A stretch of 64,000 nt of DNA, taken from positions 2,790,001 to 2,854,000 of the forward strand of contig JACHMT010000001.1 of NCBI GenBank assembly GCA_014208095.1. Reading direction: 5' to 3'. Shown one piece after another: positions 41,236 to 50,150 of this stretch. A program made the translations under genes and the position numbers. The DNA is from Actinospineispora eucalypti. GTDB taxonomy: Bacteria; Actinomycetota; Actinomycetes; Mycobacteriales; Pseudonocardiaceae. Below the pieces are notes generated by a model that made no database searches, was not told the DNA's origin, and saw nothing but the letters and a program-made list of their open reading frames with translations. How positions within the stretch are numbered: position 1 is the first letter of the stretch; every line of letters begins with the position of its first letter.

Positions 41236-42088
41236 CCGTCGCCACCTGCTCGGCCACCTCGATCAGCCGCTGGCGGAGCGGCTCGGCGCGGCGGGCGAAC
41301 CCGGCCTGCTCCCTGGTGTACTCGGCGCGGCCGGCCGGCGTCTCGATCCGCACCGGTGAGTAGCCGAACTCGGCCAGGTCGTAGGGGCTGGCCCGCATGT
41401 CCAGCTCGCGCACCTCGACGGCCAGCTCGAAACAGTCCGCGACCAGCTCGGACGGCGTCGCCGGCGCCATCTTGTAGGCCCATTTGTAGAGGTCCATGGT
41501 GGCGTGCAGGCAACCGGGCTGCTCGTTGCGCAGCTGGTCCTCCCGGTTCGGCCACAGCGCGTTCAGCGGTCGCGCCGGCTCGGTGAAGAACCGGAACGCG
41601 TCGTGGTGGGTGCAGCGCAGCGGCATGGACTCCACCACCCGGTCCGTTTCGGTGGTGCCCAGCCGCAGGGGCAGCTGTTCGTGCCTGGGCCGGGGCTCCC
41701 GGTACACCATGGCCCATTCGTGCAGGCCGAAGCAGGTCAGCCGAGGCGGCCGGTCCCGGGTGGCGAGGAGCAGGTCCCGGATGAACCCGGCGCTGGCCGA
41801 CCGGGACTCGGGCAGCCCGGCGGGGTCGAAGCGGACCCCTTCCGCGCACCGGCGGTAGCCGGGCACCTCGAGGAACTCCGCCGCGTCTCCGGCCAGCGCG
41901 ACGCCGGTACCAGGGTGCCAGCGCTCCAACCGGCCGGGCCGGAACGAGTAGTAGGTGAACATGAAGTCCAGCACCGGGTGGGTCCGGCCGGCCCGGCGGC
42001 GCGTGCGGTGCGGCTCGGTCCAGCGGCGGACCCGGGCGAGGTGCGCCGACGACCGCACCCGCCAATCCCGCTCCGCCAAAACCCGCAC
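41225..42088 (-). CDS. conserved protein, annotated in relatives as 3-methyladenine DNA glycosylase
   Basis: 287 residues (MRVLAERDWRVRSSAHLARVRRW). The family is recognisable by HPVLDFMFTYYSFRPGRLERWHPG near 37 and CTHHDAFRFFTEPARPLN near 159. In public actinobacterial annotation this family is often called 3-methyladenine DNA glycosylase, but I see no helix-hairpin-helix motif, so the function should be treated as unproven. Convergent with the transporter, overlapping its last 11 bp. Confidence 0.7.
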   Translation of the reverse strand: MRVLAERDWRVRSSAHLARVRRWTEPHRTRRRAGRTHPVLDFMFTYYSFRPGRLERWHPGTGVALAGDAAEFLEVPGYRRCAEGVRFDPAGLPESRSASAGFIRDLLLATRDRPPRLTCFGLHEWAMVYREPRPRHEQLPLRLGTTETDRVVESMPLRCTHHDAFRFFTEPARPLNALWPNREDQLRNEQPGCLHATMDLYKWAYKMAPATPSELVADCFELAVEVRELDMRASPYDLAEFGYSPVRIETPAGRAEYTREQAGFARRAEPLRQRLIEVAEQVATVRT

Positions 42089-42158
42089 GGGTATCAGATT
42101 CTAAGGCCCGGCACACACGCTTCGGCGCCCGCACATGAGCCGCGATGCGGGTGAGCGG

Positions 42159-43190
42159 TCAGGGTTCGGCGTGGACGGCGCCGACGTAGTAGCGGAGGAG
42201 GTCGTCCATGGAGACCACGCCGACCGTTTCGCCGCCGCGGTCGGCGACCACCTTGGCCAGGTGGGAGGCGGAGCGGCGCAGCGCGGTGAGGGCCTCGTCC
42301 AGGCGGGCGTCGCAGGGGATCTCCGGCAGGCCGCGCACCTGGCTGGCCGGCACCGTCGCGTCGGGGTCGTCGGCCTGCGCCAGCACGTCCTTGACGTGCA
42401 GGTATCCGACCAGCCGGCCGGACTCGCCGCACAGCGGGAACCGGGAGACGCCGTGCTCGGCGACGGCCGCCGCGATCTGCCCCACCGTGGGGGAGACCGG
42501 CAGGGTGAAGACGCGCCCCAGCGGCACCACCACGTCCGCGACGGTGCGCCCGGCGGAGCCGAGGGTCTGGGCCAGCCGGCTGCTCTCCTGCTCGTCCAGC
42601 AGGCCCTCGCGCCGCGAGTCGGCGATCATCTCGGCCAGCTCGTCGCGGGTGTAGGCGCTGTCGAACTCGTCCCTCGGGGTCACGTGGACCAGCCGCAGCA
42701 CGGCGGTGGCGGTGAGGGTGAACAGGGCGAGCACCGGACGCACCGCGCGGCAGAACGCGTGGTGGGTGGGCACCAGGATGAGCGCGACCCGCTCCGGCCC
42801 GGCGATCGCCAGGTTCTTCGGCACCATTTCGCCGATCACCGTGTGCAGCACCGCGACCAGGCCCAGCCCCAGGGTGAACGCAACCGGGTGCAAGATCTCC
42901 TGGGGCGCACCGATCAACCGGAACGGCCGCTCCAGCAGGGCGGCCACCGCCGGCTCGGCCAGCCGCCCCAGCCCGAGCGAGCACAGCGTGATGCCGAGCT
43001 GGGCGCCGGCGATGAGCAGCGGCAGGTGTTCCCCGGCGCGCAGCGTGGCCTGGGCGGCGAGGCTGCCGTGCTCGGCCAGCGTGGTGAGCCGGTCCTTGCG
43101 CGCGGTGATGATGGCGAACTCGGCGCCCACGAAAAATGCGTTCCCGGCCAGCAGCAACACCGAGACGAGCAGCCCGGCGACCTCGCTCAT
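42159..43190 (-). CDS. CNNM/CorC-type membrane protein (DUF21 plus CBS pair)
   Basis: 343 residues. The DUF21 membrane domain fills residues 1 to about 195 (GNAFFVGAEFAIITARKDRL; GEMVPKNLAIAGPERVAL), then tandem CBS domains (VGQIAAAVAEHGVSRFPLCGESG; VVADRGGETVGVVSMDDLL). There is no C-terminal CorC_HlyC domain. The family includes Mg2+/cation transport proteins. Its start overlaps the stop of the longer paralogue upstream by one base (TGATG), so the two are translated together and probably form a heterodimer. Confidence 0.9.
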   Translation of the reverse strand: MSEVAGLLVSVLLLAGNAFFVGAEFAIITARKDRLTTLAEHGSLAAQATLRAGEHLPLLIAGAQLGITLCSLGLGRLAEPAVAALLERPFRLIGAPQEILHPVAFTLGLGLVAVLHTVIGEMVPKNLAIAGPERVALILVPTHHAFCRAVRPVLALFTLTATAVLRLVHVTPRDEFDSAYTRDELAEMIADSRREGLLDEQESSRLAQTLGSAGRTVADVVVPLGRVFTLPVSPTVGQIAAAVAEHGVSRFPLCGESGRLVGYLHVKDVLAQADDPDATVPASQVRGLPEIPCDARLDEALTALRRSASHLAKVVADRGGETVGVVSMDDLLRYYVGAVHAEP

Positions 43191-44527
43191 CAGGCCACCT
43201 CGGGTCGGTCGGCGGCGCGCGGGCCGGCGTGGGAGAGGCGCAGCTCGGCGATCCGGTTGCGCTCCCGCCGCATCACGGTGAGCCGCCAGCCGTCCACCTC
43301 GACGTCATCGCCGACGTCGGGGATGCGGCCGAGCCGCTCCAGCACCAGCCCGGCCAGCGTCTCGTAGTCGCCCTCCGGCGGGGCGAAGCCGGTGGCCTCG
43401 GCCAGCTCGTCGGTGCGCAACAGGCCGGAGACCAGCCAGCTGTCCTGGCCCAGCGGGCGGATCGGGGCCGGGCTGGCCGGGTCGTGTTCGTCGCGCACGT
43501 CGCCGACGATCTCCTCGACCATGTCCTCCATAGTCACGATGCCGGCCGTGCCGCCGTACTCGTCCACCACCACGGCCAGCTGCGAGTCCGACCCGCGCAG
43601 CCGGGTGAGCAGCGCGTCCCCGTCCAGCGAGTCGGGAACGGTCAGCACCGGCCGGGCCAGCTGGGCCATCGTGGTGTCCGGCCGCTCGGGCACCGGCACC
43701 GCGAACGCCTGCTTCACGTGCACCACGCCCCGGATCTCGTCCAGGTCCCGGTGGTAGACCGGGAACCGGGAGAAGCCGGTGCGCAGCGAGGTGGCGATCA
43801 GGTCCGGCAGGGTGGCGTCGGCGGGCAGCGCCTGGACCTGCACGCGGGGCGTCATCAGGTCCTCGGCCACCCGGTCGGTGAACCGGATGGCCCTGGCCAG
43901 CAGGGTTGCGGTGCCCGCGTCCAGGGTGCCGTGCTCGGCGCTGCTGGAAACCAGTGAGCGCAGCTCGTCGGGCGAGCGGGCCGACCGCAGTTCCTCGGCC
44001 GGCTCCACGCCCAGCGAGCGGACGATCCAGTTGGCCGAGCTGTTCAGCCAGTTGATCAGCCAGCGGAACACCTGGCTGAACATCGCCTGCGCCCCGGCGA
44101 CCGCGCGCGCGGTCGGCAGCGGCCGGGCGATGGCCAGGTTCTTCGGCACCAGCTCACCCAGCACCACGGACAGGGCGGTGGCCACGGCGAGCGCGAGGGT
44201 CACCGCCACCACCGGCACCAGCCCCTCGGGCAGTCCGAGCGCGGCCAGCGGACCCTCCATCAGCCGGCCCAACGCGGGCTCGGCGATGTAGCCGGTGGCC
44301 AGGGTGGTCAGCGTGATGCCCAGCTGCGCTCCGGAGAGCTGGAAGGACAGCGTGCGGTGGGCCCGGCGCACCTGGTGCGCGCGCCGGTCGCCGACCGCGT
44401 TGACGTGCGCGTCGATCTGGCTGCGTTCCAGCGTGGTGAGGGAGAACTCGGCCGCCACGAACAGCGCCGCCGCCAGGGTCAGGGCCAGTACGGACAGCAC
44501 GCCGAGTACCGACCAGAGGATGCTCAC
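43190..44527 (-). CDS. CNNM/CorC-type membrane protein (DUF21, CBS pair, CorC_HlyC)
   Basis: 445 residues from ATG 44527. DUF21 with four helices in the first 205 residues (FVAAEFSLTTLERSQID; LGELVPKNLAIARPLPTA), tandem CBS domains (LMTPRVQVQALPADATLP; VVVDEYGGTAGIVTMEDMVEEIVG) and a C-terminal CorC_HlyC domain (DVEVDGWRLTVMRRERNRI). This is the full-length family architecture. The likely role is divalent-cation efflux or homeostasis. First gene of a two-gene operon. Confidence 0.92.
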   Translation of the reverse strand: MSILWSVLGVLSVLALTLAAALFVAAEFSLTTLERSQIDAHVNAVGDRRAHQVRRAHRTLSFQLSGAQLGITLTTLATGYIAEPALGRLMEGPLAALGLPEGLVPVVAVTLALAVATALSVVLGELVPKNLAIARPLPTARAVAGAQAMFSQVFRWLINWLNSSANWIVRSLGVEPAEELRSARSPDELRSLVSSSAEHGTLDAGTATLLARAIRFTDRVAEDLMTPRVQVQALPADATLPDLIATSLRTGFSRFPVYHRDLDEIRGVVHVKQAFAVPVPERPDTTMAQLARPVLTVPDSLDGDALLTRLRGSDSQLAVVVDEYGGTAGIVTMEDMVEEIVGDVRDEHDPASPAPIRPLGQDSWLVSGLLRTDELAEATGFAPPEGDYETLAGLVLERLGRIPDVGDDVEVDGWRLTVMRRERNRIAELRLSHAGPRAADRPEVA

Positions 44528-44691
44528 CTGGGACCTCGCCGGACGGCGGCGCCCAGGGCGTGGGCAGGCGGGACGCCGGGCGATGAGCCCGGCCCGGTAT
44601 CGCAGCCCGGTTCGGCGGGGCGTTGCTTGGGCACGAGAGTGCGAACCTCCTCGGAGGCCGCCATTCTACGGCTGCGCTCCGGGCCGCCCGG

Positions 44692-45204
44692 TCACCGGTC
44701 GGGCGGCACCAGTCCCTGCTCCTGGGCGAGGATCGCCGCCTGCACGCGGGACCGCAGCCCCAGCTTGGTCAGCGCCCGCGAGACGTGCGTCTTCACCGTC
44801 GTCTCCCCGATGAACAGCCGCCGGGCGATCTGCGCGTTGGACAGCCCGGCGCCGAGGCAGGACAGCACCTCCGACTCCCGTTCGGTGAGGTCGTCCAGGC
44901 CGGCCGGCGGCGCGGGTGCCACCGGGGCGGACGCCGCGAACGCGGCCATCAGCCGCCGCGTGACCTTCGGCTCGAGCACCCCTTCGCCGGCCACCACCTG
45001 GCGTACCGCCTCGATCAACCGGGGCGCTTCCACCGACTTGAGCAGGAATCCGCCCGCGCCGGCCCGCATCGCCGCGTAGACGTATTCGTCCAGGTCGAAC
45101 GTGGTGAGCACCAGCACCTCGCACACCCCGTCGCCGACCAGGGTCCGGGTGGCCACCGTGCTGGACCTGCGGTCCGGCGGGGTCGCCGGCATCGGGCACA
45201 GCAT
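44692..45204 (-). pseudogene. NarL-type response regulator, 5'-truncated
   Basis: The frame encodes the second half of a receiver domain from about VLVLTTFDLDEYVYAAMRAGAGGFLLKS and a complete LuxR HTH (LTERESEVLSCLGAGLSNAQIARRL). The first 60 or so residues, with DD and the phospho-Asp, are missing. Upstream of about 45150 the sequence switches to unrelated DNA. Without the acceptor Asp it cannot be a normal response regulator. A shortened, constitutive DNA-binding product is possible from an internal start. Confidence 0.75.
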
Positions 45205-45728
45205 GGTGCGCTGGGCGGACCAGCGGTTCGCCCACCGGTTCGCCGGTGGCCCGCCGCCGGTGAAGCCGCCGAAGTCCGGCCTGGCCCAGGTGCGCTACGA
45301 GTGGCGGGAATGGGGCAAGTTCGCGCTGGCCTGGACGATCACCCTGGCGGTCACGCTGCTGCTGGTCGGTGTGGTGGACAACCCGGCGCGCTGTGGCACT
45401 GGATGGGCCGGATGAGCATCGTCGGAGTGATCTGGCTGGTCGGCTGGCCGGTCTGGGTGACCGCCCGCGAGCTGCTCGGCGGCTCGAAGCCGGACGGCCC
45501 GAAGGTGGACGGCCCTCGGTCCGAGGGCGCCGGGCCCAGCGATGGGCCGACTACCGACCGTGGTGGACGCTCGCGGCGTGGTTGATCATCTGGCTGGCCT
45601 TCACCGTGCTGGCTTCCCGCTGGTTGGGGCGGTTCGACCGGGGTCCGTTGGAGCTGGCGATGCACTGGGCCTATCAGGCGCCCAGGCGCTGGTCGGGGAG
45701 GGCGGACCGGCGTGTCGGGGTTGGCTGA
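45203..45728 (+). pseudogene. remnant of a small membrane protein gene, frameshifted
   Basis: Protein-like sequence moves through three frames: MVRWADQRFAHRFAGG with a transmembrane segment (FALAWTITLAVTLLLVGVV) to about 45390, then MSIVGVIWLVGWPVWVTARELL to about 45540, then WWTLAAWLIIWLAFTVLASRWLG and GPLELAMHWAYQAPRRW to 45728. The last part resembles the C-terminus of DUF418-type membrane proteins. At least two frameshifts are needed to rejoin it. It is adjacent to the truncated regulator, so this whole stretch is decaying. Confidence 0.55.
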
Positions 45729-45796
45729 GGTGATTCTGCGTCACTCACGTGAGTACCCGATTAACTGGTTGTCGGTAACTTCGGTAGTCTCCCGAC

Positions 45797-46042
45797 ATGG
45801 GATCCGAGCGGATCACGGTCACGTTGCCACCAGACCTGGTGGCCAACGCTCGCATAGCGGTGCGTAGCGGCGCCGCCGCGAGCTTATCCGCCTTCGTTGC
45901 CGATGCACTTCGCGGTCAACTCGAGCGGAATCAAGCACTTATTGAGCTGGAGCGCGTCCTCGGGGGAAGACCGCCACAAGAAGCTCTTGACGCTGTCCGG
46001 CGCGATTTGGGTCTTCCCCCGGCAGGTATGCAGGTCGCGTGA
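45797..46042 (+). CDS. antitoxin-like protein (ribbon-helix-helix type)
   Basis: 81 residues from ATG 45797. The N-terminus MGSERITVTLPPDLVANARIAV has the short beta strand plus helix layout of RHH/CopG-type antitoxins, followed by helices for toxin binding. It overlaps the PIN-domain gene as GTGA, as toxin-antitoxin pairs commonly do. It would bind and neutralise the toxin and repress the operon. Confidence 0.75.
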   Translation: MGSERITVTLPPDLVANARIAVRSGAAASLSAFVADALRGQLERNQALIELERVLGGRPPQEALDAVRRDLGLPPAGMQVA

Positions 46043-46419
46043 TCGGCGGGCGCGTCCTCGATGCCTCCGCGGTGATGGCCTTCGCCTCCCAGCGCTCCGT
46101 GTACGCGGCGGCCCTGGTGTGGACTGTGGTCGAGGAACATATGGTGTTAGTCCTGCCGTCCGCCGCCGTCGCGGCGGCCTGGTCCCAGTTGGAGGCCAAG
46201 TACCACCCGGTGCTCGAGGTCCTGTTACGGCTGCCCAACACGGTGATCGACGACCTGGACGCCGACCGCGCCCGCGCGGTCGGCCAGCTGGAACCCGGTG
46301 ACCTGGAGGCGGCGCATGCGGTGGCCTGCGCTCAGCGCCGGGGGTGGCCGCTGGTCACCACGGACGCCACCCGGTACAAGGAGTTCAACGTCGAGGTCCC
46401 GGCCGAGGAGATTCCCTAA
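46039..46419 (+). CDS. PIN-domain toxin (VapC-like)
   Basis: 126 residues from GTG 46039. The first PIN acidic residue is Asp8 (VLDASAVMAFAS), with later acidic positions in LEPGDLEAAHAVACAQRRGWPLVTTDATRYKEF. A PIN-domain RNase that cleaves RNA, neutralised by the upstream gene product. Its last 4 bp overlap the convergent ArsR gene. Confidence 0.82.
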   Translation: MIGGRVLDASAVMAFASQRSVYAAALVWTVVEEHMVLVLPSAAVAAAWSQLEAKYHPVLEVLLRLPNTVIDDLDADRARAVGQLEPGDLEAAHAVACAQRRGWPLVTTDATRYKEFNVEVPAEEIP

Positions 46420-47183
46420 ACTTCCAGGCCGGCTTGGCGGAGTTGGCGTTCGCCGAGCTCGGTGAGCTCCAGTGCCCGGCGGCGGCGGGTGGGGCGCAGC
46501 CAGTCGCGGTCCAGCAGCCCGGTGAGCAGCGCGGCGCCCAGCCGACCGCCCAGGTGGTGGCGCTGCTCGGTCCAGTCCAGGCAGAACTTCAGCAGCGGGC
46601 GGCGGCTGGGTGCGTCAACCACGTCCGGCAGGTCGACGCCCAGGGTGGCGAGGTGGCGCTCCGCGTCCGGGCCGAGCCGGTAGGGGTGTTCCGGCAGCAC
46701 CGAGGAGAACGGTTCGCCCGGCCGCCGGCGGGTGTCGCACACCCCGTCGATCGGCTGCAGCGCCTCCCGTTCCACCAGCCAGGCGGTGACCGCGACGCCG
46801 AGCCGGCCGGCCAGGTGGTCGTAGCAGCTGCGCGCGTCGCGCAGCGCGGCCGCCTTGGTGTGCTGGCGCAGGGACCGGATCGGCTGGGCGGGCGCCAGCG
46901 CGGACAGCGCCTCGATGGCGGTGGCCACCCGCTCGTTGGCCAGCCGGTGGTAGCGGTGCCGCCCGGACTGCTCCACCGTGATCAGGCCGCCCTCGCGCAG
47001 CTTGGCCAGGTGCGCGCTGGCCGTCGGCGCGGACACGCCCGCCTCGCCGGCCAGCACGGATGCCGGCAGCGACCGGCCGTCCAGCAACGCGAGCAGGATG
47101 CGCGCCCTGGACGGGTCGGCGAACAGGGCGGCCAGCCCGGCGAGCTCCGGATCGCCCCTCGTCAGCTCAATGGCACTGGTCAC
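46416..47183 (-). CDS. ArsR-type winged-helix transcriptional regulator
   Basis: 255 residues from GTG 47183. An ArsR-like HTH fills the N-terminal 90 residues (LFADPSRARILLALLDGRSLPASVLAGEAGVSAPTASAHL). The long C-terminal part (CYDHLAGRLGVAVTAWLVE; FCLDWTEQRHHLGGRLGAALLTGLLDRDWL) is an extension seen in a subgroup of actinobacterial ArsR proteins. No metal-binding Cys pair is obvious. It was probably divergent from the MFS gene at 48003 before the toxin-antitoxin pair came between them. Confidence 0.88.
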   Translation of the reverse strand: MTSAIELTRGDPELAGLAALFADPSRARILLALLDGRSLPASVLAGEAGVSAPTASAHLAKLREGGLITVEQSGRHRYHRLANERVATAIEALSALAPAQPIRSLRQHTKAAALRDARSCYDHLAGRLGVAVTAWLVEREALQPIDGVCDTRRRPGEPFSSVLPEHPYRLGPDAERHLATLGVDLPDVVDAPSRRPLLKFCLDWTEQRHHLGGRLGAALLTGLLDRDWLRPTRRRRALELTELGERQLRQAGLEV

Positions 47184-47201
47184 CAGCCCAGTGTGCGCGC
47201 A

Positions 47202-47227
47202 CCACGCTTCGGCCGCCGGCGAAGTGT
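47202..47227. repeat. 26-bp direct repeat, left copy (operator-like)
   Basis: Identical over 26 bp to 47959-47984, in the same orientation. It contains half-sites ACGCTTCG and CGAAGTGT in dyad, as expected for an ArsR operator, and lies 19 bp upstream of the ArsR start. Confidence 0.8.
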
Positions 47228-47231
47228 CCGC

Positions 47232-47657
47232 TCAGGGCTGGTTGGTCCACCAGTTCTCCGTCATGAGCCCGCTGAAACCGGCGAAGTCCGCCGTATTGCG
47301 GGTCACGAGGACCAGCGCGTTGGTTGCCGCCGTGGCGGCGATCTGTCCGTCCGCGAACGCTCTCGAGAACCCGGCTTGTTCCAGACGGGCGCGCTCGACC
47401 GCATGCCAGCTTGCCGCCCGCTCGTCGTACGGAATCACCGGGAAGCGCGCCGACACTTCGGAGACGAAGACTTCGAGCGCATCGCGGCGCCGACACGGCG
47501 GTAGGCGACGAACTCCGAAACGGAGCTCGTGCCAGGTCACCGCGGAGATCGCCGCGTTGCCCTCGACCTCGGCCAGACGGGCCAGCACCCGCGAATCAGG
47601 CGCGGGTCGCGCGGCCTCCGACAGGACGTTGGTGTCCAGCAGGTAGGAACTCACCAC
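47232..47657 (-). CDS. vapC: VapC-family PIN-domain ribonuclease toxin
   Basis: 141 residues from ATG 47657. Classical VapC motifs: LLDTNVLSE with the first Asp near 8, ISAVTWHELRFGVRRL near 37 with Glu, and FADGQIAATAATNALVLVTRNTADF near 100 with two further Asp residues. It overlaps the antitoxin gene by 7 bp. Its stop lies 5 bp from the left 26-bp direct repeat, so it forms the inner edge of the inserted module. Confidence 0.92.
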   Translation of the reverse strand: MVSSYLLDTNVLSEAARPAPDSRVLARLAEVEGNAAISAVTWHELRFGVRRLPPCRRRDALEVFVSEVSARFPVIPYDERAASWHAVERARLEQAGFSRAFADGQIAATAATNALVLVTRNTADFAGFSGLMTENWWTNQP

Positions 47658-47911
47658 GGCGCCTCACGGCCCGGTTCCCGGCTTCGGACATCGTCGAACG
47701 GATCCTCGTCCGGCCACTGGTCGACATGCCAGGCCGTTCGCCAGGAGTGCAACACCGACCCAAAGGGCTGTCCGGCGACCCGCCCGGTGCCCGGATGGCT
47801 GAGCACCGCAACGACCTCGCCACGCCGGGTGATCTCTACGGTCTCGCCGGCGCGTACGCGATCGAGCAGCTCCTTGAGCTGCTCCCTGGCCTGGGCAACG
47901 CCGATCCGCAT
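47651..47911 (-). CDS. Phd/YefM-type antitoxin
   Basis: 86 residues from ATG 47911, preceded by GGGAGG. The Phd/YefM N-terminal DNA-binding part reads MRIGVAQAREQLKELLDRVRAGETVEITRRGEVVAVL; the acidic C-terminus (WPDEDPFDDV) is the toxin-neutralising tail. It pairs with the overlapping VapC toxin and should autoregulate through the TGTACA sites just upstream. Confidence 0.88.
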   Translation of the reverse strand: MRIGVAQAREQLKELLDRVRAGETVEITRRGEVVAVLSHPGTGRVAGQPFGSVLHSWRTAWHVDQWPDEDPFDDVRSREPGREAPW

Positions 47912-47926
47912 GATCCTCCCTAACTG

Positions 47927-47945
47927 TACATTTCAAGTGTACAAC
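47927..47945. promoter_or_regulatory. operator of the toxin-antitoxin pair
   Basis: Two palindromic TGTACA boxes (47927-47932 and 47940-47945) spaced by 7 nt, 16 bp upstream of the antitoxin start. The spacing and location suit Phd-type autorepression. Confidence 0.6.
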
Positions 47946-47958
47946 TCGTGATGGCCCC

Positions 47959-47984
47959 ACGCTTCGGCCGCCGGCGAAGTGTTC
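47959..47984. repeat. 26-bp direct repeat, right copy (operator-like)
   Basis: Exact direct copy of 47202-47227, here 18 bp upstream of the MFS start. The two copies enclose the VapC/Phd module. Confidence 0.8.
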
Positions 47985-48002
47985 CGGGGCGATCCTGCGG
48001 TC

Positions 48003-49403
48003 ATGGTTGTTGTGCGGGAGAGAGCGGGCCGCCCGGGGCCGCTGCTGGTGGTGATGTGCGTCGGGATGTTCCTGGTGTTGCTCGACGTGACCGTGGTGAA
48101 CGTGGCTCTGCCGGCGATCGCGGACGGCCTCGCCGGCGGCCGGGAGCGGTTGCAGTGGGTGGTGGACGGTTACGCGGTGGCCATCGCCAGCCTGCTGCTC
48201 GGCGCCGGCTCGGTGGGGGACCGGATCGGCCACCGGCGGGTGGTGCTGCTCGGGCTGGCCCTGTTCGGGCTGGCCTCGGCCGGAGCGGCGGCGGCGCCGG
48301 ACGCGGCGGTGCTGGTCGCCGCCCGGGTGGTGCAGGGGATCGGCGCGGCGCTGCTGTTGCCGGGCAGCCTGGCGCTGATCGCCGACGCCTACCCGGACCG
48401 GGGCGCACAGGCCAGGGCGCTGGGCATATGGGCCGGGGTGTCCTCGCTGGCCCTGCCGGCCGGGCCGTTGCTGGGTGGCCTGCTGGTCGGCGCCGGTGGG
48501 TGGCGGCTGGTGTTCCTGATCAACCTGCCGGTGGTGGCCGGTGCGCTGGTTGCCGTGCCGCTGGTCGCCGCCCGGGGTGTGCGCAGGCCCGGCCGGTCGC
48601 CGGACCTGGCCGGCATGGCGCTGGCCGCGGCCACCCTGGCCGGGTTGGTCTACGCGGTGATCGAGGCGGGGCACCGGGGCTTCGGCCCGGCGACCGTGGT
48701 CGCGGCGGTCGTGGCCCTGTGCGCCGGCGCCGGGTTCCTGGTCCGGCAGCGGCTCGCGGCGGCGCCGATGCTGCCGCTGGGGCTGCTCGCCCGGCCGGCC
48801 TTCACCGGCCCCAACCTGGCCGCACTGCTGATGAACCTGACGTTCAACGGGGTGCTCTACGCGCTGACCCTTTACCTGCAGGGGGTGCTGGGGTGGTCCG
48901 CGCCGGTCGCCGGGCTGTCCCTGCTGCCGCTGTTCCTGCCGTTGGCGTTGCTGGCCCCGCTGGCCGGTCGGTGTGCCGGCCGGTTCGGCCCCCGGCCGGT
49001 GCTGGTCGCCGGGGCGGCGATCGCGGCCGCCGGGGTGGCGGCGCTGGCGGTGCTGGCCAGGGTCGGGCCGGCCGGCGGGTACCCGGCGGTACTGCCCGCG
49101 CTGCTCGGCATGGGCGTGGGCGCCGGGCTGTTCACCGCGCCGGTGGTGAGCGCGGCGGTGCGCGCGGTGCCGGCGGAGCGGGCCGGCCTGGCCAGCGGGG
49201 TGAACAACACCGCGCGGCAGACCGGCACGGCCCTCGGCGTGGCGATCTTCGGCGCCCGGCTGGCCGGGGCGTCCGGGCCGGCCGGGTTCACCCACCGACT
49301 GGGTGAGCTGGGTCTCCTCGGCGGGGCGCTCTGGCTGGCCGCGCTGGTGATAGTGGCGATGACCACTGGCTCGGGGCCAGCCGAAGGGGCCGCGCGGCGG
49401 TAG
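48003..49403 (+). CDS. MFS transporter (EmrB/QacA, DHA2 type)
   Basis: About 466 residues from ATG 48003. Thirteen to fourteen transmembrane helices. Family motifs: LDVTVVNVALPAI near 29, motif A GDRIGHRRVV near 75, and VNNTARQTGTALGVAIFG in the C-terminal half. A proton-coupled exporter of drugs or a metabolite. Its promoter carries the same operator-like 26-bp sequence as the ArsR gene, so ArsR is its likely repressor. Confidence 0.9.
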   Translation: MVVVRERAGRPGPLLVVMCVGMFLVLLDVTVVNVALPAIADGLAGGRERLQWVVDGYAVAIASLLLGAGSVGDRIGHRRVVLLGLALFGLASAGAAAAPDAAVLVAARVVQGIGAALLLPGSLALIADAYPDRGAQARALGIWAGVSSLALPAGPLLGGLLVGAGGWRLVFLINLPVVAGALVAVPLVAARGVRRPGRSPDLAGMALAAATLAGLVYAVIEAGHRGFGPATVVAAVVALCAGAGFLVRQRLAAAPMLPLGLLARPAFTGPNLAALLMNLTFNGVLYALTLYLQGVLGWSAPVAGLSLLPLFLPLALLAPLAGRCAGRFGPRPVLVAGAAIAAAGVAALAVLARVGPAGGYPAVLPALLGMGVGAGLFTAPVVSAAVRAVPAERAGLASGVNNTARQTGTALGVAIFGARLAGASGPAGFTHRLGELGLLGGALWLAALVIVAMTTGSGPAEGAARR

Positions 49404-49412
49404 GTTTCGCAG

Positions 49413-50150
49413 ATGGCGAGCACACTGGCCGAGAGGCGGGTGCTGGTGACCGGGGGGTCCTCCGGTATCGGTGCCTCGGTGGCCGATGCGGTGGTGAAAG
49501 CCGGCGGCCGGGTGGCCCTGCTCGCCCGGCGGACCGACCGCCTCGCCGAGCTGACCAGCCGGCTCGCCCCGAACGCCACCGCCGTGACCTGCGATATCAC
49601 CGACGAGGCCGCCGTGCGTGACGCGGCGGACGTCGCGGTCGAATGGCTCGGCGGCCTGGATGCCCTGGTCAACTCGGCCGGGTTGTTCACCGCCGGACGG
49701 GTCGCGGACCTGGATCCCGCCGCCTGGCGGTCCATGTTCGAGGTGAACGTGTTGGGCCTTTTGAACGTCACCAGGGCGTGCATCCCACATCTGGGTGACC
49801 GTCCGGGGGCCAGCGTGGTGAACATCTCATCGCTGTCCGGCCGCCGGGTTCCCCGCCCCACCAGCGGGGTCTACGCGGCGACCAAGTTCGCCGTGCACGC
49901 GCTCAGCGAAGGGCTGCGCCAGGAGCTGAGCCCGAACGGCATCCGGGTCACCACCGTGGCACCGGGAATGGTGGACACCGACATCGCCGCCGAGTGGCCC
50001 GACGACCCGGACTCGACGGCGTTCCGTGAGCGGCTGCGGGCGGACGGGCTGCCCGCCGAGGCGGTGGCCGACGCCGTGGTGCACGTGCTCGGCGTCGGAC
50101 CGGAGGTCAACGTGGTGGAGTACGCCGTCATGTCGACGAAGCAGCAATGA
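49413..50150 (+). CDS. short-chain dehydrogenase/reductase
   Basis: 245 residues. Rossmann motif [10 protein letters not shown] near 13, NSAG near 88, catalytic Ser in NISSLSG near 138 and YxxxK in YAATK near 151. Classical SDR using NAD(P)H; substrate unknown. It begins 9 bp after the MFS gene and overlaps the pantothenate kinase gene as ATGA. Confidence 0.92.
   Translation: MASTLAERRVLVTGGSSGIGASVADAVVKAGGRVALLARRTDRLAELTSRLAPNATAVTCDITDEAAVRDAADVAVEWLGGLDALVNSAGLFTAGRVADLDPAAWRSMFEVNVLGLLNVTRACIPHLGDRPGASVVNISSLSGRRVPRPTSGVYAATKFAVHALSEGLRQELSPNGIRVTTVAPGMVDTDIAAEWPDDPDSTAFRERLRADGLPAEAVADAVVHVLGVGPEVNVVEYAVMSTKQQ

Noticed and set aside
44528..44691. Gene between the CNNM pair and the truncated regulator
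   Set aside because: Only short frames are present and none has family similarity or a ribosome binding site.
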